Shown piece by piece: positions 34,249 through 42,219 of a stretch of 64,000 bases of DNA. How positions within the stretch are numbered: the stretch's first letter is position 1; each line of letters opens with the position of its first letter. The DNA comes from Maridesulfovibrio bastinii DSM 16055 (GTDB taxonomy: Bacteria > Desulfobacterota > Desulfovibrionia > Desulfovibrionales > Desulfovibrionaceae): assembly GCF_000429985.1 (NCBI RefSeq), contig NZ_AUCX01000005.1, positions 1 through 64,000 of the forward strand. The letters are read 5' to 3'. The position numbers and the translations under genes were made by a program. The notes beneath the pieces are model-generated. The model did no database searches. It saw nothing but the letters and a program-made list of their open reading frames with translations, and had not been told where the DNA came from.

Positions 34249-34836
34249 TTAAAGTTTAATTTCAGTTCCGAGTTCTTTGAGGAAAGCCGCAATCCACTGC
34301 GGATGTGCCGGCCATGCTGCGGCTGAAATAATGTTGGAATTAACATGAGCACTGGTAAAAGTTTCGTTGGCGCCGATAAAGCAGCCGCCGACAGCTTCAA
34401 TTTCCGGCTTAACTGAAGGATAAGACATGCTTTCCTTGCCCTTTAGCACGTCAGCGGCAATAAGCAGCTGCGGGCCGTGGCAGATAGCTGCGATGGGTTT
34501 GCCTGCGCTATTGATATCTTTAACTATTTTTATGACACGCTCATCAAGACGGAGATATTCAGGAGCTCTGCCGCCGGGGATGACCAGAGCGTCATAATCA
34601 GCAGGGTCAACTTTATCAAAATCATAGTTCAGCACAAAGTTGTGACCGGGTTTTTCAGAGTATGTCTGGTGCCCTTCAAAATCATGGATAGCGGTTGCAA
34701 CCGTATCTCCTGATTTCTTGTCGGGGCATACGGCATGTACTTCGTGGCCGACCATAACAAGCATCTGGAACGGGACCATAACTTCATAATCTTCTACAAA
34801 ATCGCCGACCAGCATTAAAATCTTCTTTGCAGCCAT
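34249..34836 (-). CDS. DJ-1/PfpI-family protein
   Basis: A 195-residue class-I-glutaminase-like protein. The nucleophile elbow Cys119 is in [14 protein letters not shown], with the acidic residue of the family near [16 protein letters not shown]. Members act as glyoxalase/deglycase-like or protease-like stress proteins; exact activity is not predictable. CAGGAG precedes the ATG at 34836, so the 24 extra upstream residues are discarded. It stands alone. Confidence 0.87.
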   Translation of the reverse strand: MAAKKILMLVGDFVEDYEVMVPFQMLVMVGHEVHAVCPDKKSGDTVATAIHDFEGHQTYSEKPGHNFVLNYDFDKVDPADYDALVIPGGRAPEYLRLDERVIKIVKDINSAGKPIAAICHGPQLLIAADVLKGKESMSYPSVKPEIEAVGGCFIGANETFTSAHVNSNIISAAAWPAHPQWIAAFLKELGTEIKL

Positions 34837-34993
34837 GCTAATTTTCTCCTGTATTTTTAGAATTTTGATTCTGAGGCATAGTTTAGACTTCACCATGAAT
34901 ATGTTCAAGTGGCAGATTAGTTAATATTTGTCGTTTTTTTTAGGTGTAAATTATATATTGATTTATATAGTGAAGACTAATTATATATAGTTT

Positions 34994-35347
34994 ATGCGAT
35001 TTAATATGGTGATGTTAATTTTTATACTTTTTCCATTATCGGCGCATGCCAGTGAACACGATTACCAGAAATTATGGTGTTACGAGCATTCCGGCGTTAT
35101 GGAATATCGTCTTCCCGATTCAACAAGGGTTGATTGCCTGACATCAACTCATGCGGTTGAGATGGATTTTGGCAGAAAATGGGCTGAAGCCATCGGACAA
35201 TCATTGTATTACAGTTTGCGGACAGGCAAACGGGCCGGAATTGTGCTTATATTAGACGGGAAAAAAGAACTGAGATTTTTGAAAAGGCTCAAGGCAACAA
35301 TAAAATATCAATCTCTGCCTATAGATGTATGGATAATGGATCGCTGA
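34994..35347 (+). CDS. Small exported protein with PD-(D/E)XK-nuclease-like signature
   Basis: A 117-residue protein with a signal peptide (hydrophobic residues 5-17, cleavage likely after AHA at 19). The mature part has DSTRVDCLTSTHAVEMDF followed by KWAEAIGQSLYYSLRTGKR and a hydrophobic strand GIVLIL. A conserved-looking Asp47, Glu56-x-Asp58 and a Q69-x-x-Y helix resemble the restriction-endonuclease-like core, but the usual Lys is Asp, so activity is doubtful. I recognise similar hypothetical proteins in other proteobacteria but no assigned function. No clear ribosome-binding site. Confidence 0.65.
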   Translation: MRFNMVMLIFILFPLSAHASEHDYQKLWCYEHSGVMEYRLPDSTRVDCLTSTHAVEMDFGRKWAEAIGQSLYYSLRTGKRAGIVLILDGKKELRFLKRLKATIKYQSLPIDVWIMDR

Positions 35348-35553
35348 AACTGTTTGTAAAATAATTTTTAACTCAGTTGGCATTTTATATGGTAATTATA
35401 TGAACTGCATTTTATAGTTATGTCATTGCATCCTTATGGTTTCAGCAGCTCTGAATTTTGACAGGCGCAAGCAGGATGCATTAACTGAGTAGAAAATTAT
35501 CCCCATTGTTAAAAATCCGCATTGCCGGAGCATAATTTGAATCAGGAAAATAT

Positions 35554-36318
35554 ATGGAAGATACAAACAGTGTAATAGAAAAATGGCTTGCCCCTGCTTT
35601 CAAGGATTTGAAAGAACACCCGGAAATACATAAATGGATCAGAGACATGGCTTTTGCTGTTTATCGTGATTTATCCGGGCTTGCGCCTTCTCATGCTGAA
35701 TTTGCCGGCGTGTACGCCGGTAAAGCAGGCAGATGTTTTGACGATAATTTTGCAGCGGTAGAGTCACAGATTAAAAAGCTTGATGAAAATTACGAAATAG
35801 CCTGTGGAAAGGGGTGTGATATGTGTTGTCATTCACATATCACGGCACTACCGCATGAAATTTTTCTTATAGCTGAAATGCTGATTAAAATTCTTGATGA
35901 AAGTGAATTAGAGGCTCTGCTGGTGGAGATAAAGAGCGGAGCGGAAGAATATGAAGAAAAAGGGTTTAAAAAGTTTGCTCTGGAATATTTCAGGCCGTGT
36001 CCGTTTTTACGTGACAATACATGCGTAATATACGAAGTGCGCCCTTTGACTTGTAGAAATTGGATTTCACATGATCTTTCAGCATGCAAAGCCAGCTTTA
36101 AATCACGCAATAAAATTCCTGTTCCTCAGAATGCCGTTTTAATGCACCAGAAGGATGTTCTCTTTGCCGGGCATAATGCCGCTCTGTCAGCAAAGGGGAT
36201 AAATGGAAATCTGTGCAGCCTGCTGCCCACACTGTCCGCAGTTCTGGAAGATTACACCGGATGCTATATCAACTGGCTTAATGGCGAAAAAATGTACGGA
36301 CAAATGGAAGATTTGTAA
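35554..36318 (+). CDS. YkgJ-family cysteine cluster protein
   Basis: A 254-residue soluble protein with the family metal-binding cysteines: CGKGCDMCCHSH (about residues 83-94), then PCPFLRDNTCVIYEVRPLTC (about 149-168). YkgJ-type domains are believed to hold an FeS cluster or zinc, but no reaction is established. It is longer than the paralog at 8.7-9.3 kb, with an added N-terminal helical domain. AGGA lies before the ATG. Convergent with trpB, separated by a hairpin. Confidence 0.8.
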   Translation: MEDTNSVIEKWLAPAFKDLKEHPEIHKWIRDMAFAVYRDLSGLAPSHAEFAGVYAGKAGRCFDDNFAAVESQIKKLDENYEIACGKGCDMCCHSHITALPHEIFLIAEMLIKILDESELEALLVEIKSGAEEYEEKGFKKFALEYFRPCPFLRDNTCVIYEVRPLTCRNWISHDLSACKASFKSRNKIPVPQNAVLMHQKDVLFAGHNAALSAKGINGNLCSLLPTLSAVLEDYTGCYINWLNGEKMYGQMEDL

Positions 36319-36352
36319 CAAAACCGGAATCAGCTAAAACTGATTCCGGTTC
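36319..36352. terminator. Terminator between YkgJ gene and trpB
   Basis: ACCGGAATCA pairs with TGATTCCGGT around an eight-base loop. Reading on the reverse strand the stem is followed by TTTTGTT, serving trpB; the plus-strand T-run is weaker. Confidence 0.7.
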
Positions 36353-36391
36353 TGTTGTATCAATTGTCCGATGTCGGTAATCGGCTATTAA

Positions 36392-37612
36392 TCATCCGTT
36401 CATTCTCGGGAGTTCAAACTCTCCAGCTTCCACAAGGCGTTCTATTTCGGCAACATCCTTATCACCACGACCGGAAAGGTTGACAATAATTATTGTTTCT
36501 TTTGAGAGCTCAGGGGCAATTTTTATTGCGTGTGCAAGAGCATGTGAAGATTCAAGTGCCGGGATAATGCCCTCTGTCTGGGAGAGAGTGAAAAAAGCAT
36601 CCACTGCTTCTCTGTCCGAGGCATAAACATATTCAGCTCTTCCTATATCTTTGAGATAGGAATGTTCTGGGCCGACACTGGGGTAGTCAAGTCCTGCTGA
36701 AATTGAGTATACCGGTGCCGGGTCTCCATTCTCGTCTTTAAGCATATATGAGTTGAATCCGTGCATAATTCCCGGCTCACCAAGACACAGGCTTGCCGCA
36801 TGCTGTCCCGGCTCAAGCCCTCTTCCCGAAGGTTCAACACCTACCAGCCTGACTGATTCATCTTTAACGAAATCAGAGAAAAGGCCTATGGCATTTGAGC
36901 CGCCGCCTACACAGGCAATGCAGTAGTCCGGGAGACGGCCTTCGGTTTCTAAACACTGTTCTCTGGCTTCCCTGCCGATAACAGACTGAAATTCACGGAC
37001 CATGATCGGGTAGGGATGCGGTCCAACGGCTGAACCAAGAAGATAAAAGCTGTTTTCCGGGTCTTCTATCCAGGCGTTTAATGCTTCGTCGACCGCTTCT
37101 TTCAGGGTTCTCTGGCCTGATTGAGCTGCAACTACTTTTGCTCCCATCATCTGCATTCTGAAAACATTCAGTTTCTGTCTTTCAACGTCAACCGCGCCCA
37201 TGTATACGGTACATTCCATACCCATCAGAGCTGCTGTGGCTGCTGTGGCAACACCGTGCTGACCGGCTCCGGTTTCAGCGATTATCTTCTTTTTGCCCAT
37301 GCGTTTGGCAAGCAGAATCTGGCCTATGGTGTTGTTTACTTTGTGTGCGCCAAGATGGTTCAGGTCTTCACGTTTCAAATAAATTTTTGCTCCGCCGAGC
37401 TTTTCAGTGAGATTGCTGCAAAGGTAAAGAGGCGTTTTTCTGCCAGAATATTTAGTGAGGTAATATTCGAAATCTTTTAGAAACTCTGGGTCATTTCTAT
37501 ACTTTTCAAAAGTGTCGGCGAGTTCTTTGAGGATAGGAAGGAGCAGCTCCGGTACATATTGTCCACCGAAGTTACCAAAAAATCCGTCAGCGGTAAGCGG
37601 GGTATTGCTCAT
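36392..37612 (-). CDS. trpB: Tryptophan synthase beta subunit
   Basis: A 406-residue PLP enzyme joining indole and serine to make tryptophan. The PLP lysine is Lys91 in [11 protein letters not shown], the catalytic Glu follows in [12 protein letters not shown], and the phosphate loop is [10 protein letters not shown]. It is of the TrpB1 class. AAGGAGAT precedes the ATG at 37612; the frame extends 13 residues further but without a ribosome-binding site. No trpA or other trp gene is adjacent, so this beta subunit is encoded alone, yet it is preceded by a full Trp attenuator. It could work with a TrpA encoded elsewhere or salvage indole. Confidence 0.96.
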   Translation of the reverse strand: MSNTPLTADGFFGNFGGQYVPELLLPILKELADTFEKYRNDPEFLKDFEYYLTKYSGRKTPLYLCSNLTEKLGGAKIYLKREDLNHLGAHKVNNTIGQILLAKRMGKKKIIAETGAGQHGVATAATAALMGMECTVYMGAVDVERQKLNVFRMQMMGAKVVAAQSGQRTLKEAVDEALNAWIEDPENSFYLLGSAVGPHPYPIMVREFQSVIGREAREQCLETEGRLPDYCIACVGGGSNAIGLFSDFVKDESVRLVGVEPSGRGLEPGQHAASLCLGEPGIMHGFNSYMLKDENGDPAPVYSISAGLDYPSVGPEHSYLKDIGRAEYVYASDREAVDAFFTLSQTEGIIPALESSHALAHAIKIAPELSKETIIIVNLSGRGDKDVAEIERLVEAGEFELPRMNG

Positions 37613-37651
37613 TTTTATCTCCTTGAAGAATTTTACGGCAGTGCCCCGCAT

Positions 37652-37744
37652 AAAAAAAACGCGGTCAGTTTACACTGCCGCGGTTATTTATAATTTTTTA
37701 TGCTGTCTTATGGACGAAACAAACCACGGCGCTTTAGAAGCGCC
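37652..37744 (-). promoter_or_regulatory. Trp attenuator upstream of trpB
   Basis: Reading the reverse strand 5' to 3', four segments can form exclusive stems. Stem 1:2 is GGCGCTT/AAGCGCC (37728-37744), overlapping the leader's last codons and stop. Stem 2:3, the antiterminator, pairs GCCGTGGTT (37722-37730) with AACCGCGGC (37677-37685), nine pairs with one G-U. Stem 3:4, the terminator, pairs CGCGGCAGT with ACTG-A-CCGCG (37660-37682) and is followed by eight U (37652-37659). Ribosome stalling at the Trp codons would free segment 2 and allow trpB transcription. A further complementary segment (37636-37643) near the trpB start can pair with segment 3. Confidence 0.9.
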
Positions 37745-37793
37745 ACCACCAGCTCATGAAGCCGAAAGAAGAAATTGTGGAGTTGTTTGTCAT
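37734..37793 (-). CDS. trpL: trp leader peptide with three consecutive Trp codons
   Basis: A 19-codon ORF, MTNNSTISSFGFMSWWWRF then TAA, lies 120 bases upstream of trpB. The TGG-TGG-TGG run sits immediately before the first attenuator stem, exactly where stalling must occur. The ORF has no strong Shine-Dalgarno sequence. Position, Trp run and following stems together make this a trp leader peptide with little doubt, although it was too short for routine gene finding. Confidence 0.88.
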   Translation of the reverse strand: MTNNSTISSFGFMSWWWRF

Positions 37794-37803
37794 AACGATT
37801 TGA

Positions 37804-37832
37804 GAAATACATAGAGCAAAATATATTGTCAA
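37804..37832 (-). promoter_or_regulatory. Candidate promoter of the trp leader
   Basis: On the reverse strand a perfect TTGACA (37827-37832) is followed after 17 bases by TATTTC (37804-37809). If used, transcription would begin only a few bases before the leader ATG, making it almost leaderless, so a promoter further upstream is also possible. Confidence 0.4.
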
Positions 37833-38032
37833 GAATCTGATTTCATTTTTCACAGACTCGGGAGAGCCCCCGGTTTTCATTCAACGAATTGTATTAATTT
37901 TGCTTTGCATCTTGCCGTGACAATATTGTATGGCTATTTTGAGTTTAATAAATTTGGAGTGCTCGATCTTATAGAATTCTGGTCTGTTTAGACCACGTGA
38001 ATGCGGTTAAAAATATTCAGGAGTATAACTTA

Positions 38033-38680
38033 ATGGAATTTTTTCTTGATACAGCTAACATTGATGAAATCAGATCCGCTAATAAACAGGGACTGCTTGA
38101 TGGAGTGACAACAAATCCTACACTGCTTTCACGCGAAGGCGGAGATTGGCGGGAACAGGCCAAAGCAATCTGCACAGAAGTCAAAGGCCCTGTAAGCCTT
38201 GAAGTTGTAGGGGAGACTGCTGCGGAAATGGTTGCGGAAGCAGAAGATCTGATGAAGTTCGGTCAGCATGTGGTTATAAAAATACCTATGACTTCGGAAG
38301 GACTTATAGCTACAAAGATTCTTTCACAGAAAGGTATAAAAACAAACGTAACCCTTATTTTTTCGCCCTTGCAGGCCTTGCTGGCTGCAAAAGCCGGGGC
38401 GACTTATGTCAGCCCGTTTGTCGGCAGGCTGGATGATATTGTTGTGGAAGGAATGGAACTTGTTTCACAGATTCGCACTATTTTTGACAACTACGGCTAT
38501 GAAACAAAAATTATTGTGGCCAGCATCAGAAGTCCTCTGCATGTTCTGGACAGTGCTCTTGAAGGGGCAGATGTAGCTACAATCCCGTATAAAGTTATAA
38601 GCTCGCTTGTTAAGCATCCCCTGACAGACAAGGGACTTGCTGCTTTTAATGCAGACTGGGCAAAACTTACCGGTAAGTGA
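38033..38680 (+). CDS. Transaldolase / fructose-6-phosphate aldolase-like protein
   Basis: A 215-residue class I aldolase of the small transaldolase family (MipB/TalC/FSA, about 215-220 residues). The Schiff-base lysine is Lys83 in [12 protein letters not shown]; the N-terminal [10 protein letters not shown] and [13 protein letters not shown] are diagnostic, and [12 protein letters not shown] follows. It transfers a dihydroxyacetone unit in the non-oxidative pentose phosphate route or cleaves fructose-6-phosphate; sequence does not separate the two. The start at 38033 follows AGGAG; the upstream 12 residues of the frame are leader. Pentose-phosphate transaldolase supplies erythrose-4-phosphate for aromatic synthesis, although linkage to trpB here is only positional. 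Confidence 0.92.
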   Translation: MEFFLDTANIDEIRSANKQGLLDGVTTNPTLLSREGGDWREQAKAICTEVKGPVSLEVVGETAAEMVAEAEDLMKFGQHVVIKIPMTSEGLIATKILSQKGIKTNVTLIFSPLQALLAAKAGATYVSPFVGRLDDIVVEGMELVSQIRTIFDNYGYETKIIVASIRSPLHVLDSALEGADVATIPYKVISSLVKHPLTDKGLAAFNADWAKLTGK

Positions 38681-38750
38681 TACTAAGAGCCTGCTTATGC
38701 CGCTTGAATTTGCGGGTGAGTAGCAAAGCATAAACTGCGTAGATTTTAGA

Positions 38751-38799
38751 AGAACTCCGCTGCTTAAAAAATTTTCGGGCAGTGGAGTTCTTTTTTTTA
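38751..38799 (+). terminator. Terminator of the transaldolase gene
   Basis: A 13-bp stem (AGAACTCCGCTGC with GCAGTGGAGTTCT, one G-U) is followed by TTTTTTTT. Confidence 0.85.
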
Positions 38800-38820
38800 G
38801 TTTTTTATCCTGAGGATATG

Positions 38821-39345
38821 TCAGGACTCAAGTAGCAGAAGGTCTATCTGCTCAACTGCCTTTCGCGCTCTTTCTTCAACAGAACCGGATAGTTCAATAT
38901 ATGGAAGTTCTCTTTTTTCCAGTTCATTTTTAAAAAGGTCCTGCATGTATTGTCTGCCTTCGGGACGGTCTCTCTGTCCATCTGCCTGCCACGGTATATC
39001 GGTGCAGCATAAAAGGTATAGATCAGTTTTGAGGTTGTTAAAAATGGTCTCAATCTGTTCCGGGCAGGAGCCAAAATAATGATTTGAATATATTAGTGAA
39101 GAGAGTGTATCTGTATCGCAGATAACCGGATTACAACCCTTTTCTATAATTTTTTGTTCTGCTTCCAATTGTCCTCTGGCAATGGGGACCGCATCATCAA
39201 TGCTCAGTCTGCCATGCTTCATCTCAAAGTAATTGCGGAGATATTCAGGAACGGTCTCAACTTGATAATGTTCACCGAGCTTTCGAGTCAGAGTTGATTT
39301 TCCGGTACATTCCGATCCGGTTATGACGATGCGTATGCTAGACAT
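38821..39345 (-). CDS. NadR-type ribosylnicotinamide kinase
   Basis: A 174-residue P-loop kinase resembling the C-terminal domain of NadR. Walker A is GSECTGKST (residues 10-18), the substrate segment is VPEYLRNYFE, and DTDTLSSLIYSNHYFG carries the Walker B aspartate. RDRPEGRQYMQDLF forms the lid. It should phosphorylate nicotinamide riboside to NMN. It overlaps the pnuC stop by eight bases, so uptake and phosphorylation are translationally linked. No adenylyltransferase domain is fused, so NMN conversion to NAD must be done elsewhere. Confidence 0.85.
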   Translation of the reverse strand: MSSIRIVITGSECTGKSTLTRKLGEHYQVETVPEYLRNYFEMKHGRLSIDDAVPIARGQLEAEQKIIEKGCNPVICDTDTLSSLIYSNHYFGSCPEQIETIFNNLKTDLYLLCCTDIPWQADGQRDRPEGRQYMQDLFKNELEKRELPYIELSGSVEERARKAVEQIDLLLLES

Positions 39346-39964
39346 TGTTTTCCCTGTTGAGCATTGATTTACGCCATTGCAGATAACCTGCCGCAGCCAT
39401 CAGGGTATAAACAACCATAAGCAGGCTGTATCCTGACCAGCCTTTGAGATAATATATAAAGACATAGATGGTGTCTGCGATAATCCACAGAATCCAGTTT
39501 GAAAGGTATTTTTTAGCGAGAAGGTATTGGGCGATCAGACTCATTACCGTTGTAATTGAATCCCACCACGGATATGCGGCGTGCAGATATTTGGTGGAAA
39601 CATACCCGCACAAAACAGTTGCTACGGTTCCCCCTGCCGCAAGTCCGGCTGCCAGTTTGAAAGGTATTCGTCTTACGGGGAGTGGTGAACTGTTTTTTCC
39701 TCCCCGGAGCCATTGATACCAGCCGTAAAAACCAAGGACTACATAGACAGCCTGTAAAAAAGCATCAGCATATAGCTTTCCTGTAAAAACAATAACCATC
39801 CATATCCCGACGCTGACAATGCCGAAGGGCCAGCATAAAGGATTTTCCCGTACGCTTAAGAAAATATAAATTATGCCGGTAACAATGGAAATCTGTTCAC
39901 CGGTTCCCATTGCTGAGACGAATGAGTATATAAAATTTACAGCCTGTGTTGCCAGTTCTAACAC
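39338..39964 (-). CDS. pnuC: Nicotinamide riboside transporter PnuC
   Basis: A 208-residue membrane protein, about seven helices. Diagnostic segments are NPLCWPFGIVSVGIW (about residues 41-55), ADAFLQAVYVVLGFYGWYQW (about 66-85) and LSNWILWIIADTIYVFIYY (about 154-172), the transport-path motifs of PnuC. PnuC moves nicotinamide riboside by facilitated diffusion, trapped by the downstream kinase. It starts at GTG, with GGAGG eight bases upstream. Together with the kinase it forms a complete NAD salvage entry route. Confidence 0.92.
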   Translation of the reverse strand: MLELATQAVNFIYSFVSAMGTGEQISIVTGIIYIFLSVRENPLCWPFGIVSVGIWMVIVFTGKLYADAFLQAVYVVLGFYGWYQWLRGGKNSSPLPVRRIPFKLAAGLAAGGTVATVLCGYVSTKYLHAAYPWWDSITTVMSLIAQYLLAKKYLSNWILWIIADTIYVFIYYLKGWSGYSLLMVVYTLMAAAGYLQWRKSMLNRENNV

Positions 39965-40113
39965 CTTGGAAACCTCCGTTAAAGGGCGTGCAAGATAGCA
40001 GAGGAGCGTGACTGAGGCAATTAGACCAATTTACTGTTTTTTTTAGAATATATGGTTAGTTATTGAATATAGAATGAAAATTGAATCAAAATTTTTGTAA
40101 ATATATAAAGCGT

Positions 40114-40140
40114 ACCGGGAGATGGAAGGCCTCTCCCGGT
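40114..40140. terminator. Hairpin at the 3' end of the double-cubane-type gene
   Basis: ACCGGGAGA pairs with TCTCCCGGT across a nine-base loop, just past the stop of the reverse-strand reductase gene. The T-run is weak on both strands, so termination strength is uncertain. Confidence 0.6.
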
Positions 40141-40146
40141 TTATCT

Positions 40147-41280
40147 TTAGGAGGCCAGCTCTAAAAATGCTTCAATACGAGTCCTGAGCTGCTCAATATC
40201 TGATTCGGAATAATCTGTTTCTATATGCAGGAATGGCAGATTCAGTTCCTGTTCCACAAACCTTCCGATAAGAGTCGATTCTGCGTTATAGGTGTGGCAG
40301 CCCGTCCAGGTGAGGTCAATCACGGCCTCAACTCTGAATGTTTCAACCATTTCTTTGATGGAAGAGAAGCGGTTCTCATTGGGAGTCATGCAGGAACATG
40401 GAATCTGGAGATAGCGTTCAGCCAGAGCTTCAAAAGGATCACCATCCTCTTTTACCTGCATGGTCATTCCTTTAAGGCCGGAACAGTTCTCCATACAGAC
40501 TATGCGTCCGCCAAGATCATCTGTAATTCTGATAACTTTGTCTGATCCTTTTCCTACCGGGCATCCGGTAAGCAGAATCCGTAATCCCTTATTTTCTACA
40601 GCGCTCTGTGAGTTTATAAATTCTTCCAGCTCTGTATGAAGTTTTTTCAGTGCCTCAATGTGTTTTTGCGGGTAGACGCTGAAACTGGAGCTTTCCTGAA
40701 CAGAGAGCATTTCACTGGCAGTCAGAGGAGATCTTTCATTCGCAGCAAGAACAGCAATTTCCCAGAGTTCCTTTCTAATCTGGTTTTGCTCTTTAATGCG
40801 GTCAAGGAGTTCTGTTGCCGATACTTTTATACCGGACTGTTCATAGAGAAATTCTTCAAGACTTTTTAATGAGGCTTTCCAGTATTCAAGAGCCGGAGTC
40901 CCGTTTTGAGTATGTGGCAGGTGCATGAGGTGAACCGGTTTGAACTTTTCCATCAGCTCATACATTTTCTTTTTTCCGTCACATGTTGTTTCCGCAATTA
41001 TGAAATCTGAAAAACTGAAAAAAGGACAGCTTTCAGTAACAGCAAAACCATAGCTTGATTTTATAAGCGGACAGAGAGCCGGAGGCAGATCTTTTTCAGC
41101 ATCTTTTATGGGCGTCTGTTTTTTTCCACAAAGACTTATGGGCACGACCCCAGCCGCACGTATCAGTTCTATCGGGGCATAAATACAGTAGATTCCAGCT
41201 ATTTTTTTACCCTGTTCGTGCCACTCGTCCAGTTCCGCTATGCTTTTTTCAGAGAAGTCGGTGAAGAATTTAAGATCCAT
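40147..41280 (-). CDS. Double-cubane-cluster-type reductase (2-hydroxyacyl-CoA dehydratase family)
   Basis: A 377-residue cytoplasmic protein of the HgdB/FldC/YjiM family. Conserved segments: GIYCIYAPIELIRAAG near residue 29, ALCPLIKSSYGFA and ESCPFFSFSDFIIAETTCDGK, then GCPVG, CMENCSG and LTWTGCHTYN. The many cysteines supply an FeS (possibly [8Fe-9S] double-cubane) cluster. Members reduce small molecules or dehydrate acyl-CoA after ATP-driven activation. Unlike YjiM/YjiL pairs, no activase lies next door; the fused activase at 22.4-26.7 kb or one elsewhere must serve. AAAGG precedes the ATG. Substrate unknown. Confidence 0.82.
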   Translation of the reverse strand: MDLKFFTDFSEKSIAELDEWHEQGKKIAGIYCIYAPIELIRAAGVVPISLCGKKQTPIKDAEKDLPPALCPLIKSSYGFAVTESCPFFSFSDFIIAETTCDGKKKMYELMEKFKPVHLMHLPHTQNGTPALEYWKASLKSLEEFLYEQSGIKVSATELLDRIKEQNQIRKELWEIAVLAANERSPLTASEMLSVQESSSFSVYPQKHIEALKKLHTELEEFINSQSAVENKGLRILLTGCPVGKGSDKVIRITDDLGGRIVCMENCSGLKGMTMQVKEDGDPFEALAERYLQIPCSCMTPNENRFSSIKEMVETFRVEAVIDLTWTGCHTYNAESTLIGRFVEQELNLPFLHIETDYSESDIEQLRTRIEAFLELAS

Positions 41281-41499
41281 GATGGTTACCTTTATTGGGA
41301 ATATGAAGGAGTTATGCCGATATTAAAGGCTTGAAAGCTATCTTGATCACAGAGACTCAGGTTCGTCCAATCGGTTATAGCAATATCAAATTGTTTTCAT
41401 GATAGATTTTAAAAATAACGGCTTGGCATGTGTTGTAAGAGCACGTCTCTAACCTCTATCGATTAGGTGATTTTTTTATCTGCTTTACTGATAAAAATG

Positions 41500-41560
41500 T
41501 TGACATGAAGAGAGTTCATAAATAAAAGTGACCGACAGTCATTTTATGACCATAGGTCAT
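41500..41560 (+). promoter_or_regulatory. Promoter and tandem TGAC palindromes of the TetR/TRAP locus
   Basis: A perfect -35 TTGACA (41500-41505) is followed after 17 bases by TAAAAG (41523-41528). At the predicted start site lie two dyads with the same half-site: TGAC-N5-GTCA (41529-41541) and ATGACC-ATA-GGTCAT (41546-41560), centres 18 bp apart. Binding of the TetR regulator encoded immediately downstream would block initiation, so autoregulation and control of dctPQM is inferred. Confidence 0.65.
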
Positions 41561-41597
41561 TTTAGGTTTTAAAAAAGTTTTGCCGGATGTGAAATTT

Positions 41598-42188
41598 ATG
41601 GCTCGGAAACAAAAAGAAAAATCAAAGCAGACCATGAACGATCTTATGGATTCTGCCCAGAAATTGTTTGTCCGCAAAGGTTATGTGGCTACTTCGGTTG
41701 CTGAAATAACTGATAACGCCGGATACTCAAAAGGTAATTTCTATAGATACTGGGCAAGCAAGGATCGCCTTTTCCTTGATATTCTTGAAAGTAAAATGCG
41801 CGACTACCGTGAAGCCAGAGATAAAAAGCTCAGCACGGCAGGCTCTCTTGAAGAGGTCATAAATATCATCTGGGATTTTCTGGAAGATATTGTGAGAGAC
41901 TGCAACTGGGCGAAAGTATTTCTGGAATTTACAATCCATGCCGCGAGAACCCCGGAAATCCGTGGTGATCTAGGGCTGAGTCAATACCGTCTTTCCGATG
42001 AAATCTTTGCCGGATTGATAAGTGAATATCTTGAGACTGATTTTCCGGCTGAAAAGCTTGGCGCTTTGAATACCGTTATGTTTGAGGGGTTTATGGTTCA
42101 TAACGCATTAGGGACAGGTGTTCTGGATCTTCAAACTGTCAGAGATGCCGCTGTGACACTGATTCTGGACAAGGGCCTGAAAAAATAA
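41598..42188 (+). CDS. TetR/AcrR-family transcriptional regulator
   Basis: A 196-residue repressor-type protein. The N-terminal helix-turn-helix (about residues 10-57) reads AQKLFVRKGYVATSVAEITD followed by GYSKGNFYRYWASKDRLF, the TetR signature. The C-terminal ligand domain is unassigned. The start at 41598 (MARKQKEK) is used; a TTG start 18 bases upstream is possible. It lies directly upstream of the TRAP transporter with 31 bases between, so its ligand is probably the transported compound or a derivative. Two palindromes on its promoter fit autoregulation. Confidence 0.88.
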   Translation: MARKQKEKSKQTMNDLMDSAQKLFVRKGYVATSVAEITDNAGYSKGNFYRYWASKDRLFLDILESKMRDYREARDKKLSTAGSLEEVINIIWDFLEDIVRDCNWAKVFLEFTIHAARTPEIRGDLGLSQYRLSDEIFAGLISEYLETDFPAEKLGALNTVMFEGFMVHNALGTGVLDLQTVRDAAVTLILDKGLKK

Positions 42189-42219
42189 ATTAATCATATT
42201 GCTGCCTTTTGGAGGAATA

